Notes: a model not told the origin generated them from the sequence alone. A DNA stretch of 64,000 bases from Actinomadura rubteroloni (GCF_002911665.1 NZ_MTBP01000004.1:1-64000), one strand, 5' to 3'. Numbered from the stretch's first letter, positions 8,474 to 17,425 are shown. Program-made: numbers and translations.

Positions 8474-9198
8474 GATGGCGCTCCCTCGGGGGTGGTGCGT
8501 CCGGCGTCGCCGCCGTCTTCGGGGGTGGGGGTCGGGATGGGGGAGGGGGTCAGGACGGGTCCGCCGGTCTCGGGGACGATGAGCAGGGCGATGGCCTTGA
8601 GCTGCGCCAGCACCTCCGCCTGGTGACCGTCCGCGTCGTCGTCCAGCGCGTTCTGCACCGACAGCCCGATGTACAGCGCGTACAGGGCGCGCAGCAGCGT
8701 CGAGACGAAGTCGGCGGGCAGCGTGTTCGCGGGGAACAGCCGGACGAACGTCTCCATGATCACCTGGATGATCCGCTCGTTCATGTCCCGGCACAGGGGG
8801 CGCAGTTCGTCGTCGGTGCGCCCCGCGACGGCCAGTTCCATGAGCGCTTTGGCGGGACGCCCGCGGAAGACCTCCCACAGCAGGTCGAGGGCTCCCTCGA
8901 CGTTGCGGCGGGCGGCCGGGAGGATCGCGAACGCCGTCTCGTACGCGAGCCGCTGCGCCTGGAGCATGTGCTCCAGGGCCGCGGTGACCAGCTCCATCTT
9001 CGTCGGATAGTGGTGCTGCTGGGCGCCGCGCGAGACTCCGGCGCGCCGGGCGACCTCCGTGGTCGAGGTCCCCGACCAGCCGAGATCCACCAGGCACTCC
9101 ATCGTCGCGTCCAGCAACCGCCGACGCGTCGTCGACCGCCGCTCCTCCTGGGTGCGGCGACTCGGCGGGGGCCCGTGTCGGCGACTGCTTACTGTCAC
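8470..9198 (-). CDS. TetR family transcriptional regulator
   Basis: A 242-residue TetR repressor. The N-terminal helix-turn-helix is clear (TTEVARRAGVSRGAQQHHYP, about residues 45-65), followed by a helical ligand-binding domain. I chose the GTG at 9198. The frame could open at a TTG at 9225, but that codon lies inside the palindromic operator. No strong ribosome-binding site precedes the GTG, so translation may be leaderless. It is first in the operon with the diiron oxygenase (ATGA overlap), flavin monooxygenase and perhaps the SDR, and most likely represses that operon. The C-terminal tail is rich in proline and glycine. Confidence 0.88.
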   Translation of the reverse strand: MTVSSRRHGPPPSRRTQEERRSTTRRRLLDATMECLVDLGWSGTSTTEVARRAGVSRGAQQHHYPTKMELVTAALEHMLQAQRLAYETAFAILPAARRNVEGALDLLWEVFRGRPAKALMELAVAGRTDDELRPLCRDMNERIIQVIMETFVRLFPANTLPADFVSTLLRALYALYIGLSVQNALDDDADGHQAEVLAQLKAIALLIVPETGGPVLTPSPIPTPTPEDGGDAGRTTPEGAPS

Positions 9199-9215
9199 AC
9201 CACGAAGGTACGAGC

Positions 9216-9249
9216 CGACATACAAGCAAGCAAGCCTGCTTGTATGTCG
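9216..9249. promoter_or_regulatory. 34-bp palindromic operator for the TetR regulator
   Basis: CGACATACAAGCA and TGCTTGTATGTCG are perfect 13-bp inverted arms around an eight-base spacer (AGCAAGCC). The site starts 17 bases upstream of the chosen TetR start, between it and the divergent aminotransferase gene. Length, symmetry and place fit a TetR operator for autoregulation. The AT-rich arms contrast with the surroundings. Confidence 0.82.
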
Positions 9250-9316
9250 GTCGCATCACAATCCGGAGTAAAGCGACCCGGCGGGAGCGTGATCGTCCGC
9301 GGATAGGCTGGAAGCC

Positions 9317-10531
9317 ATGCAGGTCACCCAGTCGGCGAAGCTCGGCAACGTCTGTTACGACATCCGCGGCCCCGTCCTCGGCCGCGCGCGGCAACTGGAG
9401 GCCGCGGGGCACCGCATCCTCAAGCTGCACATCGGCAACCCCGCGCCGTTCGGCTTCGAGTGCCCGCCCGAACTGCTCCAGGACATGGTCCGCAATCTGC
9501 CCGACGCGCACGGCTACAGCGACTCCAAGGGCATCCTGCCCGCGCGCCGCGCCGTCGTGCAGCGCTGCGAGGAACTGGGCATCGCCGACGTCGACGTCGA
9601 GGACGTCTACCTCGGCAACGGCGTCTCCGAGCTGATCGTCATGACGCTGCAGGCGCTGCTCAACAACGGCGACCAGGTCCTCATCCCCGCGCCGGACTAC
9701 CCGCTGTGGACGGCGTCGGTCGCGCTGTGCGGCGGGCAGGCCGTCCACTATCTGTGCGACGAGGGCGCCGACTGGATCCCCGACCTCGCCGACATGGAAG
9801 CCAAGATCACCGACCGGACGCGGGCGCTCGTCCTGATCAACCCCAACAACCCGACCGGGGCGGTGTACCCCCGTCCGGTGCTGGAGCGGATCGTCGAGCT
9901 GGCCCGGCGGCACCACCTGCTGATCTTCGCCGACGAGATCTACGACCGGATCCTCTACGACGGCGCCGTCCACACCTCGATCGCGTCCCTCGCCCCCGAC
10001 CTGCTGTGCCTCACGTTCGGCGGGCTGTCCAAGAACTATCGGGTCGCCGGGTTCCGCGCCGGATGGGTGGTGCTGTCGGGGCCGAAGCAGCACGCCGCGT
10101 CCTACATCGAGGGCCTGGACATCCTCGCCAACATGCGGCTCTGCCCGAACGTCCCCGGCCAGCACGCCATCCAGGCCGCGCTCGGCGGGAAGCAGACGAT
10201 CGAGGAACTCGTCCTGCCGACCGGACGGCTCGGCGAGCAGCGCGACCGCGCCGCCGACCGGCTCAACGCGCTGCCCGGCGTGTCCTGCGTCCGGCCGCAG
10301 GGCGCCCTGTACGTGTTCCCGCGCCTGGACCCGGACGTCTACCCGATCGAGGACGACGTCCAGTTCGCGTTCGACCTGCTGGAGGAGCAGAAGATCCTCG
10401 TCGTGCAGGGCAGCGGATTCAACTGGCCGCGCCCCGACCACTTCCGGATCGTCACGCTCCAGTACGCCGACGACCTGGAGGAGGCCATCGGCAGGATCGG
10501 CGAGTTCCTGCTCTCCCGCCGCCGGGGATGA
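9317..10531 (+). CDS. alaT: PLP-dependent aminotransferase, AlaT-like
   Basis: A 404-residue class I aminotransferase closest in pattern to bacterial alanine/valine-pyruvate aminotransferase AlaT: HIGNPAPFGF near the start, APDYPLWTASV, NPNNPTGAVY with the PLP-contacting asparagine, DEIYDRILYD, and the Schiff-base lysine in FGGLSKNYRVAGFRAGW. It should form alanine from pyruvate with glutamate as donor. TAGGCT (9304-9309) sits seven bases before the ATG, so the mRNA is probably leaderless. It diverges from the TetR gene; the operator begins about 70 bases upstream, so some cross-control is possible. Confidence 0.87.
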   Translation: MQVTQSAKLGNVCYDIRGPVLGRARQLEAAGHRILKLHIGNPAPFGFECPPELLQDMVRNLPDAHGYSDSKGILPARRAVVQRCEELGIADVDVEDVYLGNGVSELIVMTLQALLNNGDQVLIPAPDYPLWTASVALCGGQAVHYLCDEGADWIPDLADMEAKITDRTRALVLINPNNPTGAVYPRPVLERIVELARRHHLLIFADEIYDRILYDGAVHTSIASLAPDLLCLTFGGLSKNYRVAGFRAGWVVLSGPKQHAASYIEGLDILANMRLCPNVPGQHAIQAALGGKQTIEELVLPTGRLGEQRDRAADRLNALPGVSCVRPQGALYVFPRLDPDVYPIEDDVQFAFDLLEEQKILVVQGSGFNWPRPDHFRIVTLQYADDLEEAIGRIGEFLLSRRRG

Positions 10532-10582
10532 TCCGCGCGTCCGCGGGGAACGACGACAGGGGAGTTGCCAGGGAGGCGAGTG

Positions 10583-10996
10583 ATGACCACGTCGGACGGA
10601 TTGCCCGAGAAGCTCGACCGGGACGAGTGCCTGCGGCTGATCGCGCCGGGCGGGATCGGCCGCGTCGGGTTCGACGACGGCGCGGGGCCGTCCGTCCTGC
10701 CGGTCAACTACGTCGTCGCCGGTGACACCGTCGTCTTCCGGACGAGCTTCGGCGGCCGGATCAGCACCGGCGTCACCACCGTCGTGCGCGGCGCCGAGGC
10801 CCGCGTCGCGTTCGAGGTCGACGCGATCGACGCCGAGCGGCACGCGGGCTGGAGCGTCCTGCTGCGCGGCCCGGCGCACCACCTGTCGGCGGCGGAGATC
10901 GAGGCGCTGCCGGACGTGCGGCCGTGGGCCGGGGGCGAACGCGAGTCCTATGTCTCGCTGACGCCCGTCGAGGTCAGCGGCCGGCGGGTCGGCTGA
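10583..10996 (+). CDS. Pyridoxamine 5'-phosphate oxidase family FMN-binding protein
   Basis: A 137-residue split-barrel flavin-binding protein (pyridoxamine 5'-phosphate-oxidase-like, short actinobacterial type). The typical opening LDRDECLRLIAPGGIGRVGF is followed by PVNYVV and FRTSFGGR. Such proteins bind FMN or F420 and the substrate is usually unknown. GGGAGG (10571-10576) sits seven bases before the ATG at 10583 and decides this start over a TTG at 10565. The stop abuts the stop of the convergent dinG gene with no space between. Confidence 0.82.
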   Translation: MTTSDGLPEKLDRDECLRLIAPGGIGRVGFDDGAGPSVLPVNYVVAGDTVVFRTSFGGRISTGVTTVVRGAEARVAFEVDAIDAERHAGWSVLLRGPAHHLSAAEIEALPDVRPWAGGERESYVSLTPVEVSGRRVG

Positions 10997-13030
10997 TCAG
11001 CCCGCCGCGGCGTCCAGCCGGCGCAGCGCGCCCCGCGCGACCTGCGGGTCCGTCGTCGCCCAGAACGGCGGCAGCGAGTTCTTGAGGAAGCCGCCGTAGC
11101 GGGCGGTCGCGAGCCTCGGGTCCAGGATCGCGACGACGCCCCGGTCGTCCATCGACCGCAGCAGCCGTCCCGCGCCCTGCGCCAGCAGCAGCGCCGCGTG
11201 CGTCGCCGCGACGGCCATGAACCCGTTCCCGCCGTGTGCCGCGACGGCCCGCTGCCGCGCCGAGGTCACCGGGTCGTCCGGGCGCGGGAACGGGATCCGG
11301 TCCATGATCACCAGTTGCAGGGACGGGCCGGGCACGTCCACGCCCTGCCACAGCGACAGCGTGCCGAACAGGCACGTCCGCTCCTCCTCGGCGAACCGCT
11401 TGACCAGCAGGGACGTCGTGTCGTCGCCCTGGCACAGCAGCGGATGCGACAGGTGGTCGCGCAGTTCGTCGGCGGCCTGGCGCGCCGCGCGCATCGAGGA
11501 GAACAGGCCGAGCGTCCGGCCGCCCGCCGCCTCGACCAGCTCGGTGATCTCGGTGAGGCAGGCGTCGGCGAGACCGTCGCGTCCCGGCTGCGGGAGGTGC
11601 CTGGCGACGTAGAGGATGCCCGACCTCGGATGGTCGAACGGCGACCCGACGTCCAGGCCGGACCACTTCAGCTTGTCGTCCTTCGCGTCCTCGGCCGGGA
11701 GGCCCCACTGGCGGGCCAGCGGGTCGAACGAGCCGCCGAGCGTCAGCGTCGCCGACGTCAGAATGGTCGTGCGGTCCTCGAACAGCGTGCCGCGCAGCAG
11801 CCCGCCCACCCCGATCGGCGCGACGTGCAGCGTCGGCGGGCGGCTCGGCCGTCCCTCCTGCGCGAACGGCTTGGCCAGCCACACCACCTCGGTGCGCGCC
11901 GCGATCTCCGCCGCGAACGCGTCGACCAGCCGGACCGCCGTGTCGTGCAGGTCGTCCAGCGCCGTCCGGGCCGCCTTGCGCGCGCCCATGTCGGACGGGT
12001 CGGCGTCCTTCTTCTCCGGGCCGAGCGCCGTCAGGCAGGCGTGCGCGGTGTCGCGGACGACCGCGAGCGTCGTGCCGAGCGCCGGGGACAGGACGTCCAT
12101 CCGGCCTTCGGGCAGATCGTCCAGCAGGACGCCGAGCGCCTCGCCCGCCTCCTTCAGCCGGTCCGCCACGGCCTCCTCGACCAGCCGGCCGAGCCGTCGC
12201 GCCGCCGCCTCCACGCCGGGGCCGCTGAGGTCGCCGGTCGCGACGGACGTCACGCGGTCCACCAGCTCGTGCGCCTCGTCCACGATCACGACGTCGTGCT
12301 CGGGCAGGACCTGGAAGTCCTCCAGCGCGTCGATCGCGAGCAGCGCGTGGTTGGTGACGACGACGTGCGCCTCGCCCGCCGTCGCCCGCGCCCGCTCGGC
12401 GAAGCACTCGGTGCCCTGCGGGCAGCGCGTCGCGCCGACGCACTCGCGGGCCGTCACCGCGACCTGCCGCCACGCCTGCTCGCTCACGCCGGGGACCAGC
12501 TCGTCGCGGTCGCCGGTCGTGGTCTCCTCGGCCCACTCGTTCAGCCGCTTCACCTGGCGGCCGAGGCCGGAGAGCTGCTGCGGGTCGAACAGGGACTCCT
12601 CTTCGGGGTCCTCGGGGGCGCCGGTCTGGACGCGGTGCAGGCACAGGTAGTTGCGGCGGCCCTTGAGGATCGCGAACTTCGGCTCGACGCCGAGGTGCGG
12701 CTCCAGCGCCTTGGCGAGCCTCGGCAGGTCGCGGTCGACGAGCTGGTTCTGCAGCGCGATCGTCGCCGTCGAGACGACGACGGTCTTCTTCGCCGCCACC
12801 GCGTGCCGGATCGCGGGGACGAGGTAGGCCAGCGACTTGCCCGTCCCGGTGCCGGCCTGCGCGGCGACGTGCTCGCCGGACTCGATCGCGTGCGCGACCG
12901 CCTCGGCCATCGCCATCTGGCCGGGCCGCTCCGCGCCGCCGACGGCCGTCACCGCTGCGGCCAATAGGTCCTTGACGTCGGGAACGTCGGAGCTCGGCGC
13001 GGATTCGCTCAGGAGTTCGGGGGCTGGCAC
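10997..13030 (-). CDS. dinG: ATP-dependent DNA helicase, DinG/XPD-type
   Basis: A 677-residue superfamily 2 helicase of the DinG/YoaA type that unwinds DNA 5'-3' using ATP. Visible are Walker A AGTGTGKSLAYLVP (about residue 60), the DEAH box VVIVDEAHELVDR, and motif VI region QGAGRLLRS. Four cysteines between the two (NYLCLH, ECVGATRC, GTEC) match the iron-sulfur cluster of the family. Length is usual. It converges on the FMN-binding protein gene. Damage inducibility is known for E. coli dinG, but I saw no SOS box here. Confidence 0.9.
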   Translation of the reverse strand: MPAPELLSESAPSSDVPDVKDLLAAAVTAVGGAERPGQMAMAEAVAHAIESGEHVAAQAGTGTGKSLAYLVPAIRHAVAAKKTVVVSTATIALQNQLVDRDLPRLAKALEPHLGVEPKFAILKGRRNYLCLHRVQTGAPEDPEEESLFDPQQLSGLGRQVKRLNEWAEETTTGDRDELVPGVSEQAWRQVAVTARECVGATRCPQGTECFAERARATAGEAHVVVTNHALLAIDALEDFQVLPEHDVVIVDEAHELVDRVTSVATGDLSGPGVEAAARRLGRLVEEAVADRLKEAGEALGVLLDDLPEGRMDVLSPALGTTLAVVRDTAHACLTALGPEKKDADPSDMGARKAARTALDDLHDTAVRLVDAFAAEIAARTEVVWLAKPFAQEGRPSRPPTLHVAPIGVGGLLRGTLFEDRTTILTSATLTLGGSFDPLARQWGLPAEDAKDDKLKWSGLDVGSPFDHPRSGILYVARHLPQPGRDGLADACLTEITELVEAAGGRTLGLFSSMRAARQAADELRDHLSHPLLCQGDDTTSLLVKRFAEEERTCLFGTLSLWQGVDVPGPSLQLVIMDRIPFPRPDDPVTSARQRAVAAHGGNGFMAVAATHAALLLAQGAGRLLRSMDDRGVVAILDPRLATARYGGFLKNSLPPFWATTDPQVARGALRRLDAAAG

Positions 13031-13259
13031 GGGGCAACGCTACAGGGTCGTGCGGGGGCACGCGGTCGCTCCGCGTCGCCCGCTGGCCGTCACGGCCGCA
13101 CGCGTTCCCGGCCGTCTGGCGCGCCGGAACGGCGCCCGCATCGCACCGGGTACTGCCGTCGCGGGCACGCGTGTTCCGGTCTCGTAGTCTCCGCTGCTCC
13201 GCGCGCCTGTTGCCGGTGTTCCGGAGGGGTCGGCGTGCGGGATCGGGGAGGATGGGAGT

Positions 13260-13745
13260 GTGTCCGCGTCGAGAGAAGTCCTCACCTGGGAGCTGTTCGG
13301 CACGGCGAGCCGGGAGCTGGCCGTGGCGGTCGCGTCCGACGGGTACCGGCCGGACCTGATCCTGTCGATCGCCCGGGGCGGGCTGTTCGTCGCGGGCGCG
13401 CTCGGTTACGCGCTGGACGTGAAGAACCTGCACGTCATGAACATCGAGTTCTACACCGGCGTGGACCAGCGGCTGGAGATGCCGGTCATGCTGCCGCCCA
13501 CGCCGAGCGCGGTGGACCTGTCCGGGGCGCGGGTGCTGGTCGCGGACGACGTGGCCGACACGGGGGCGACGCTTCGGCTCGTCCGGGACTTCTGCGCCGA
13601 CCATGTGGCGGACGTACGGTGCGCGGTCGTATACGAGAAGCCCCGCTCCGCAGTGAAGTGCGAGTACGTGTGGCGGCGCACGGATCGGTGGATTGATTTT
13701 CCCTGGTCAGCGGACCCTCCCGTCCTTTCTCGCGACTCGTCCTGA
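13260..13745 (+). CDS. Phosphoribosyltransferase domain protein
   Basis: A 161-residue type I phosphoribosyltransferase. The PRPP-binding loop is VLVADDVADTGATL (about residues 96-109), and an upstream strand LILSIARGGLFVAGAL contributes the PPi loop. This short form is often annotated as xanthine/hypoxanthine-like phosphoribosyltransferase, and the base used cannot be told from sequence. The GTG start has GGGGAGG upstream. A TAGTCT box lies about 75 bases upstream, in the 229-base gap to dinG. Confidence 0.83.
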   Translation: MSASREVLTWELFGTASRELAVAVASDGYRPDLILSIARGGLFVAGALGYALDVKNLHVMNIEFYTGVDQRLEMPVMLPPTPSAVDLSGARVLVADDVADTGATLRLVRDFCADHVADVRCAVVYEKPRSAVKCEYVWRRTDRWIDFPWSADPPVLSRDSS

Positions 13746-13812
13746 CTCCTGGGTTTTCCACAAGTTGCGACGGGGCTTTCGCTTCGCCTCTCCCGGCGGC
13801 GAGGCTCGACGC

Positions 13813-14790
13813 ATGAACGAGCCTCTGAAGATCGGCGACCCTCGGGACGCCATCGCCGCCGTGCCCTATCTGCTGGGCTTCCACCCCGCCGACAGCCTCG
13901 TCTGTCTGGCGTTCGGCGGCCCGCGCACCGCGTGCGCCGTCCGGCAGGACCTGCCCGACGTGGACGAGCAGACCGCGCCCGTCCTGGCCCGCAACGGCTT
14001 CGAGCAGGCGATCGTCCTCGGCTACGGTCCCCCGGACCGGACGGACGACGCGGCGCACGCGCTCGCCGCCGCCCTCGACCGCCACGGCGTCAAGGTGATC
14101 GACATCCTGCGCGTCCTGGGCGACCGCTGGTGGCGCCTCGGCTGCCCCGACGAGACGTGCTGCCCGCCGTCGGGCCGTCCGATCGACACCCGCGCCGCCC
14201 GCGTCACGGCCGAGGCGGTCTACGCGGGCCACGTCGCCCTGGCCGACCGCGCCGACCTGGCCCGGACGATCGCTCCCGTGACCGGCCAGGCCGCCGCCGC
14301 GATGCGCGCCGCCACCCGTCGCGCCGAAGACCGCCTGGCCGCCTTGGCAAGGGGTCCGTCCGCCACCGGCCCGCCATCGACCCCGACCCTGCTGACGGCC
14401 GAAGGGATCCCCTTCGTCACCTGCCTGCTCGAACGCTTCCGCACGGACCGAACCCCGCCGACCGACGACGACACAGCCTGGCTTGGCCTTCTGCTGACGT
14501 CCCTGCCCGTCCGGGACGAAGCGTGGAAGCACGCCAACGACGCCCCCGCCGACCACCTTCACCTCTGGTGCGACACGACCCGCCGCATTGCGCCGCACTA
14601 CACGGCCGCTCCCGCGTCACTCCTCGCCTACACGGCCTACCTTGTAGGGAATGGAGCCCTGGCGAACCTGGCTCTCGACAGGGCATTGACCGCCGCCCCG
14701 TCCTACTCGATGGCCGCGCTCCTGCGCGAGATCATCGCCCTGGGCGTCCCGCCGTCCGACACCCAGGCCCGCCTGGCCCGCCACTTCTGA
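13813..14790 (+). CDS. DUF4192 domain protein
   Basis: A 325-residue protein of the actinobacterial DUF4192 family, recognised by the opening DPRDAIAAVPYLLGFHPADS and the later CPDETCCPPSGRPID cysteine cluster. The function is unknown. The frame is open 120 bases further upstream but that part overlaps the preceding gene's tail; the ATG at 13813 matches the family start. The C-terminal third is helical with a tetratricopeptide-like ending (LVGNGALANLALDRALTAAP). Confidence 0.8.
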   Translation: MNEPLKIGDPRDAIAAVPYLLGFHPADSLVCLAFGGPRTACAVRQDLPDVDEQTAPVLARNGFEQAIVLGYGPPDRTDDAAHALAAALDRHGVKVIDILRVLGDRWWRLGCPDETCCPPSGRPIDTRAARVTAEAVYAGHVALADRADLARTIAPVTGQAAAAMRAATRRAEDRLAALARGPSATGPPSTPTLLTAEGIPFVTCLLERFRTDRTPPTDDDTAWLGLLLTSLPVRDEAWKHANDAPADHLHLWCDTTRRIAPHYTAAPASLLAYTAYLVGNGALANLALDRALTAAPSYSMAALLREIIALGVPPSDTQARLARHF

Positions 14791-14843
14791 CAGCCCGACC
14801 TGCGCCGACCACGCCCAGACTGTCCTGTGGGCGAAGAGAAGAG

Positions 14844-15215
14844 TTAGGAGGCGACGGCTTCGCCGGGGGTGCCGGGGTCCAGGCGGCGGTCGCAGTTGCG
14901 TTCGTTGTAGGCGCGCATCCGGGGCGGGTAGCCGACGATCTGGACGTCGTAGATGGGGAGGCTCAGGTTGCGGGCCACCTTGGCGATCACGCGGGGTGAG
15001 CCGACGCGGCGGCGGGTCCATTCGCCGTCGTGGGCCACGGCGACCGCCGTCGTGTCGGTGGCGAAGGTCTCCGGCTCCACGAAGAACTCCACGCCCCGGC
15101 GGGAGCGGGCGAAGGCGATCAGGGCCTCGACGTCGGCGTCGGTCGCCTCGCGGTCGAGTGTGTTCTGTCGCGGCCCCCGGTTCTTGCGGAGCCCGAAACG
15201 GTCGCGGATCCTCAT
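14844..15215 (-). CDS. Conserved actinobacterial protein of unknown function
   Basis: A 123-residue protein that I do not recognise beyond its look of a conserved actinomycete family. It begins with a basic stretch (MRIRDRFGLRKNRG), has a central mixed alpha/beta region (VEALIAFARSRRGVEFFVEP and TDTTAVAVAHDGEWTRRRVG) and ends with YPPRMRAYNERNCDRRLD. There is no signal peptide or membrane segment. It converges with DUF4192 and diverges from the deacetylase. The long open frame upstream of the ATG runs antisense through the deacetylase and is a shadow. Confidence 0.65.
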   Translation of the reverse strand: MRIRDRFGLRKNRGPRQNTLDREATDADVEALIAFARSRRGVEFFVEPETFATDTTAVAVAHDGEWTRRRVGSPRVIAKVARNLSLPIYDVQIVGYPPRMRAYNERNCDRRLDPGTPGEAVAS

Positions 15216-15334
15216 CGGCGTCCCCCGTTCGCGGTGCCCGGAATCCTTTTCCGGGTCGATGAGCGGACTATGACCATAAACGGTCTTGGGGACGCGCGGG
15301 TTCCCACCGGCCGCCTTTTCGGGGCGCGCGGTTC

Positions 15335-15340
15335 TAGGAT
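15335..15340 (+). promoter_or_regulatory. Candidate -10 element of the deacetylase gene
   Basis: TAGGAT matches the actinomycete TAnnnT -10 consensus and lies 32 bases before the deacetylase ATG, leaving a short leader with a GGGGGAC ribosome-binding site. Confidence 0.45.
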
Positions 15341-15372
15341 GACCGGCATCGGGGCCGGTAGAAGGGGGACAG

Positions 15373-16338
15373 ATGGCGAGTCGCGTGCGCTTCGCCGCGG
15401 TGGTCACCGCGGCGGCGGTCCTCTGCGGGTGGTCGAGCAGTTTCGGGAGTGTTCCGGCCGCGGCGGACCGTTCCTTTTCCGCGGTGCCCGCACCGCAGGC
15501 CGGTCCCGGGAATGTGCGGGGATCGGGGAAGTCGGTCGAACGTCCGGCCGTCGCTCCCGGACGGCGCGGGGCGAATCCCGGACGACCGGGACTCGGCAGC
15601 GCACCCGTCCGGCCGGGTACGGCGGGCGGTCCTGGAACGCCCGCACCGGCGGGCACCCTGCCGCCGACCGAGGAGCCGCCGACGGAGGACCCGGTGACGG
15701 CCGGGACGGGCGCGCCCCGGCACATCGACTGCGCGAAACAGAAATGCGTCGCGCTCACGTTCGACGACGGACCGGGCCCGAAGACGGGCACGCTGCTGCG
15801 CATGCTCGCCGAGCGCGGCGTCCGCGCGACGTTCTTCGTCGTCGGACGCAACGCCGCCGCCCAACCGGCCGTGATCCGCCGCGAGATCGCGGACGGCCAC
15901 GTCGTCGGCAACCACAGTTGGAGCCATGCCGACCTCGGCCGGGCCTCGGCGGCCACCGTCCGCTCCGAACTGCTGCGCACCCAGCGCGCCGTCCGCCGCG
16001 CCGCCGGTGTCACGCCGGTGCTGATGCGTCCGCCCTACGGTTCGACCGACCGGACGGTCGCCGCCGTCACCCGCGAGCTGGGCCTCGCGCAGATCCTCTG
16101 GGCGGTCGACCCGCTCGACTGGAAGGACCGCAACAGCGGCATCGTGACGCGGCGCGTCGTGCGCGGCACGAAGCCCGGCTACATCGTCCTCATGCACGAC
16201 ATCCACCCGACGACGGTCGCGGCCGTCCCGGCGATCATCCGCGCGCTGAAGGCCAAGGGGTACGTCTTCGCGACCGTCCCCGAACTACTCGGCACGCACC
16301 TCAAGCCCGGCCACCGCTACACCATGCGCAAACACTGA
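15373..16338 (+). CDS. Secreted polysaccharide deacetylase (NodB homology)
   Basis: A 321-residue carbohydrate esterase family 4 enzyme. A signal peptide (about residues 1-33, cut after AAA) and a low-complexity proline/glycine linker (to about 110) precede the NodB domain. Its motifs are complete: TFDDGPG with the metal and base aspartates, HSWSH for the zinc histidines, RPPYGS, WAVDPLDW and LMHDI. It should remove N-acetyl groups from peptidoglycan or chitin-like polymers outside the cell. The start has GGGGGAC four bases upstream. A 17-bp repeat tract begins about 110 bases after the stop. Confidence 0.9.
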   Translation: MASRVRFAAVVTAAAVLCGWSSSFGSVPAAADRSFSAVPAPQAGPGNVRGSGKSVERPAVAPGRRGANPGRPGLGSAPVRPGTAGGPGTPAPAGTLPPTEEPPTEDPVTAGTGAPRHIDCAKQKCVALTFDDGPGPKTGTLLRMLAERGVRATFFVVGRNAAAQPAVIRREIADGHVVGNHSWSHADLGRASAATVRSELLRTQRAVRRAAGVTPVLMRPPYGSTDRTVAAVTRELGLAQILWAVDPLDWKDRNSGIVTRRVVRGTKPGYIVLMHDIHPTTVAAVPAIIRALKAKGYVFATVPELLGTHLKPGHRYTMRKH

Positions 16339-16445
16339 CCCACCCCGCCCAACCCCGCCGCACGCGGCACCCGGCGCGGGTAACGACGTCCCACCGCGCG
16401 GGCCACGCCGCCGCACGGAGCGCCTCACCCAACGGAGCACCCGAC

Positions 16446-16812
16446 CGCACGCGGCACCCCACGGTGCGTGGCACCCCACTGTGCGTGGCACGCCGCCGCG
16501 CGGGGCACCTCACCGCACGGGGCACGCCGCCGCACGGGACACCCCGCCGCACGGGGCAGCCCGCCGCACGGGGCACGCCGCCACACGCGACACCCCGCCA
16601 CACGCGACACCCCGCCACACGCGACACCCCGCCGCGCGGGGGCGCCTGACGGCACGCGGCGCCTGACGGCACGCGGCGCCTGACGGCACGCGGCGCCTCA
16701 CGGCAGGCGGCACCCCGCCGCAGGCGGCACCCCACTGTGCGCGGCACTTCGCCGCACGGGACACCCCGCCGCACGGGACACCCCGCCGCGCGTGGCAGCC
16801 CGCCGCGCGGGG
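16446..16812. repeat. Degenerate 17-bp tandem repeat, about 21.5 copies
   Basis: Twenty-one units aligned by eye, typically CGCACGGGGCACCCCGC with variation, run head to tail from 16446 and end in a half unit at 16804-16812. One unit (16633-16650) is 18 bases. Three neighbouring units (16582-16632) are identical, as are units at 16651-16684 and 16753-16786, so the tract is still being rearranged. Seventeen is not a multiple of three, and every frame reads as meaningless Arg/His/Pro/Gly text, so it is not coding. Many units carry a small inverted core such as GGGGCACCCC. Bases 16339-16445 are similar in composition but not clearly periodic; 16813-16909 show nothing certain. Confidence 0.92.
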
Positions 16813-16909
16813 ATCGGCGATCTTCTTCTGGAGGCGTGAAGGTGCCGGGTGGCGGGCCGGGCGCATGCGTCTTGACCGTGGAGGCGCTCGGATCCACGAT
16901 GGGTCGTCA

Positions 16910-17425
16910 ATGGAGACTCCCGACACCCAGTCCGCGCGCTTGGCGGCGTTCGGCGACCAACTGATCGAGGTTCACGACTGGCTCCGCGCGGAACTCGCCC
17001 GTCTGAGCGAGGGCGTTGACGCCCGGCTTGATGGCGGCCCGGCGCCGGAAGAACTGCGGGCGCACTGCCTGACCTTCTGCACCGCGCTGGAACGCCATCA
17101 CACCGGGGAGGACGGCGGGGCTTTCGTCGCACTTGCCGAGCGGCATCCCGACCTGGCGCCCGTACTGGACAAGCTGCGCGAGGACCATCGGCTGGTCTCC
17201 GACATCCTGCGCCGTCTTCGAGAGCTCGTCGCCGGCATAGATCCCCGCGCCGCTGACCCCCGGCAGGCGCAGCGCGTGCGCGGCGAACTCGACGGCCTCA
17301 TGGCGATTATGGAATCGCACTTCGCTTACGAGGAGCGCAGCATCGTCACGGCGCTCAACGCGCTGGACGTCCCGGAGTGGGAGGAACGGCCGCCCGAGTT
17401 CCTGCGCACCGATCCAGCCACATGA
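16910..17425 (+). CDS. Hemerythrin HHE domain protein
   Basis: A 171-residue four-helix hemerythrin-like protein with the diiron ligands in order: VHDWLRAEL, ERHHTGEDGGAF, REDHRLVSDIL and ESHFAYEERS (H, H-x3-E, H, H-x4-E pattern). Such proteins bind oxygen, iron or nitric oxide in the cytoplasm. The start is uncertain: the frame also opens at an ATG at 16865, and neither has a strong ribosome-binding site. I prefer 16910 because family members begin close to this point. The gene sits alone between two tandem-repeat tracts. Confidence 0.82.
   Translation: METPDTQSARLAAFGDQLIEVHDWLRAELARLSEGVDARLDGGPAPEELRAHCLTFCTALERHHTGEDGGAFVALAERHPDLAPVLDKLREDHRLVSDILRRLRELVAGIDPRAADPRQAQRVRGELDGLMAIMESHFAYEERSIVTALNALDVPEWEERPPEFLRTDPAT

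Noticed and set aside
16446-16812. CRISPR array or repeat protein
   Set aside because: Units are 17 bases with no spacers, no cas genes are near, and the period is not a multiple of three.
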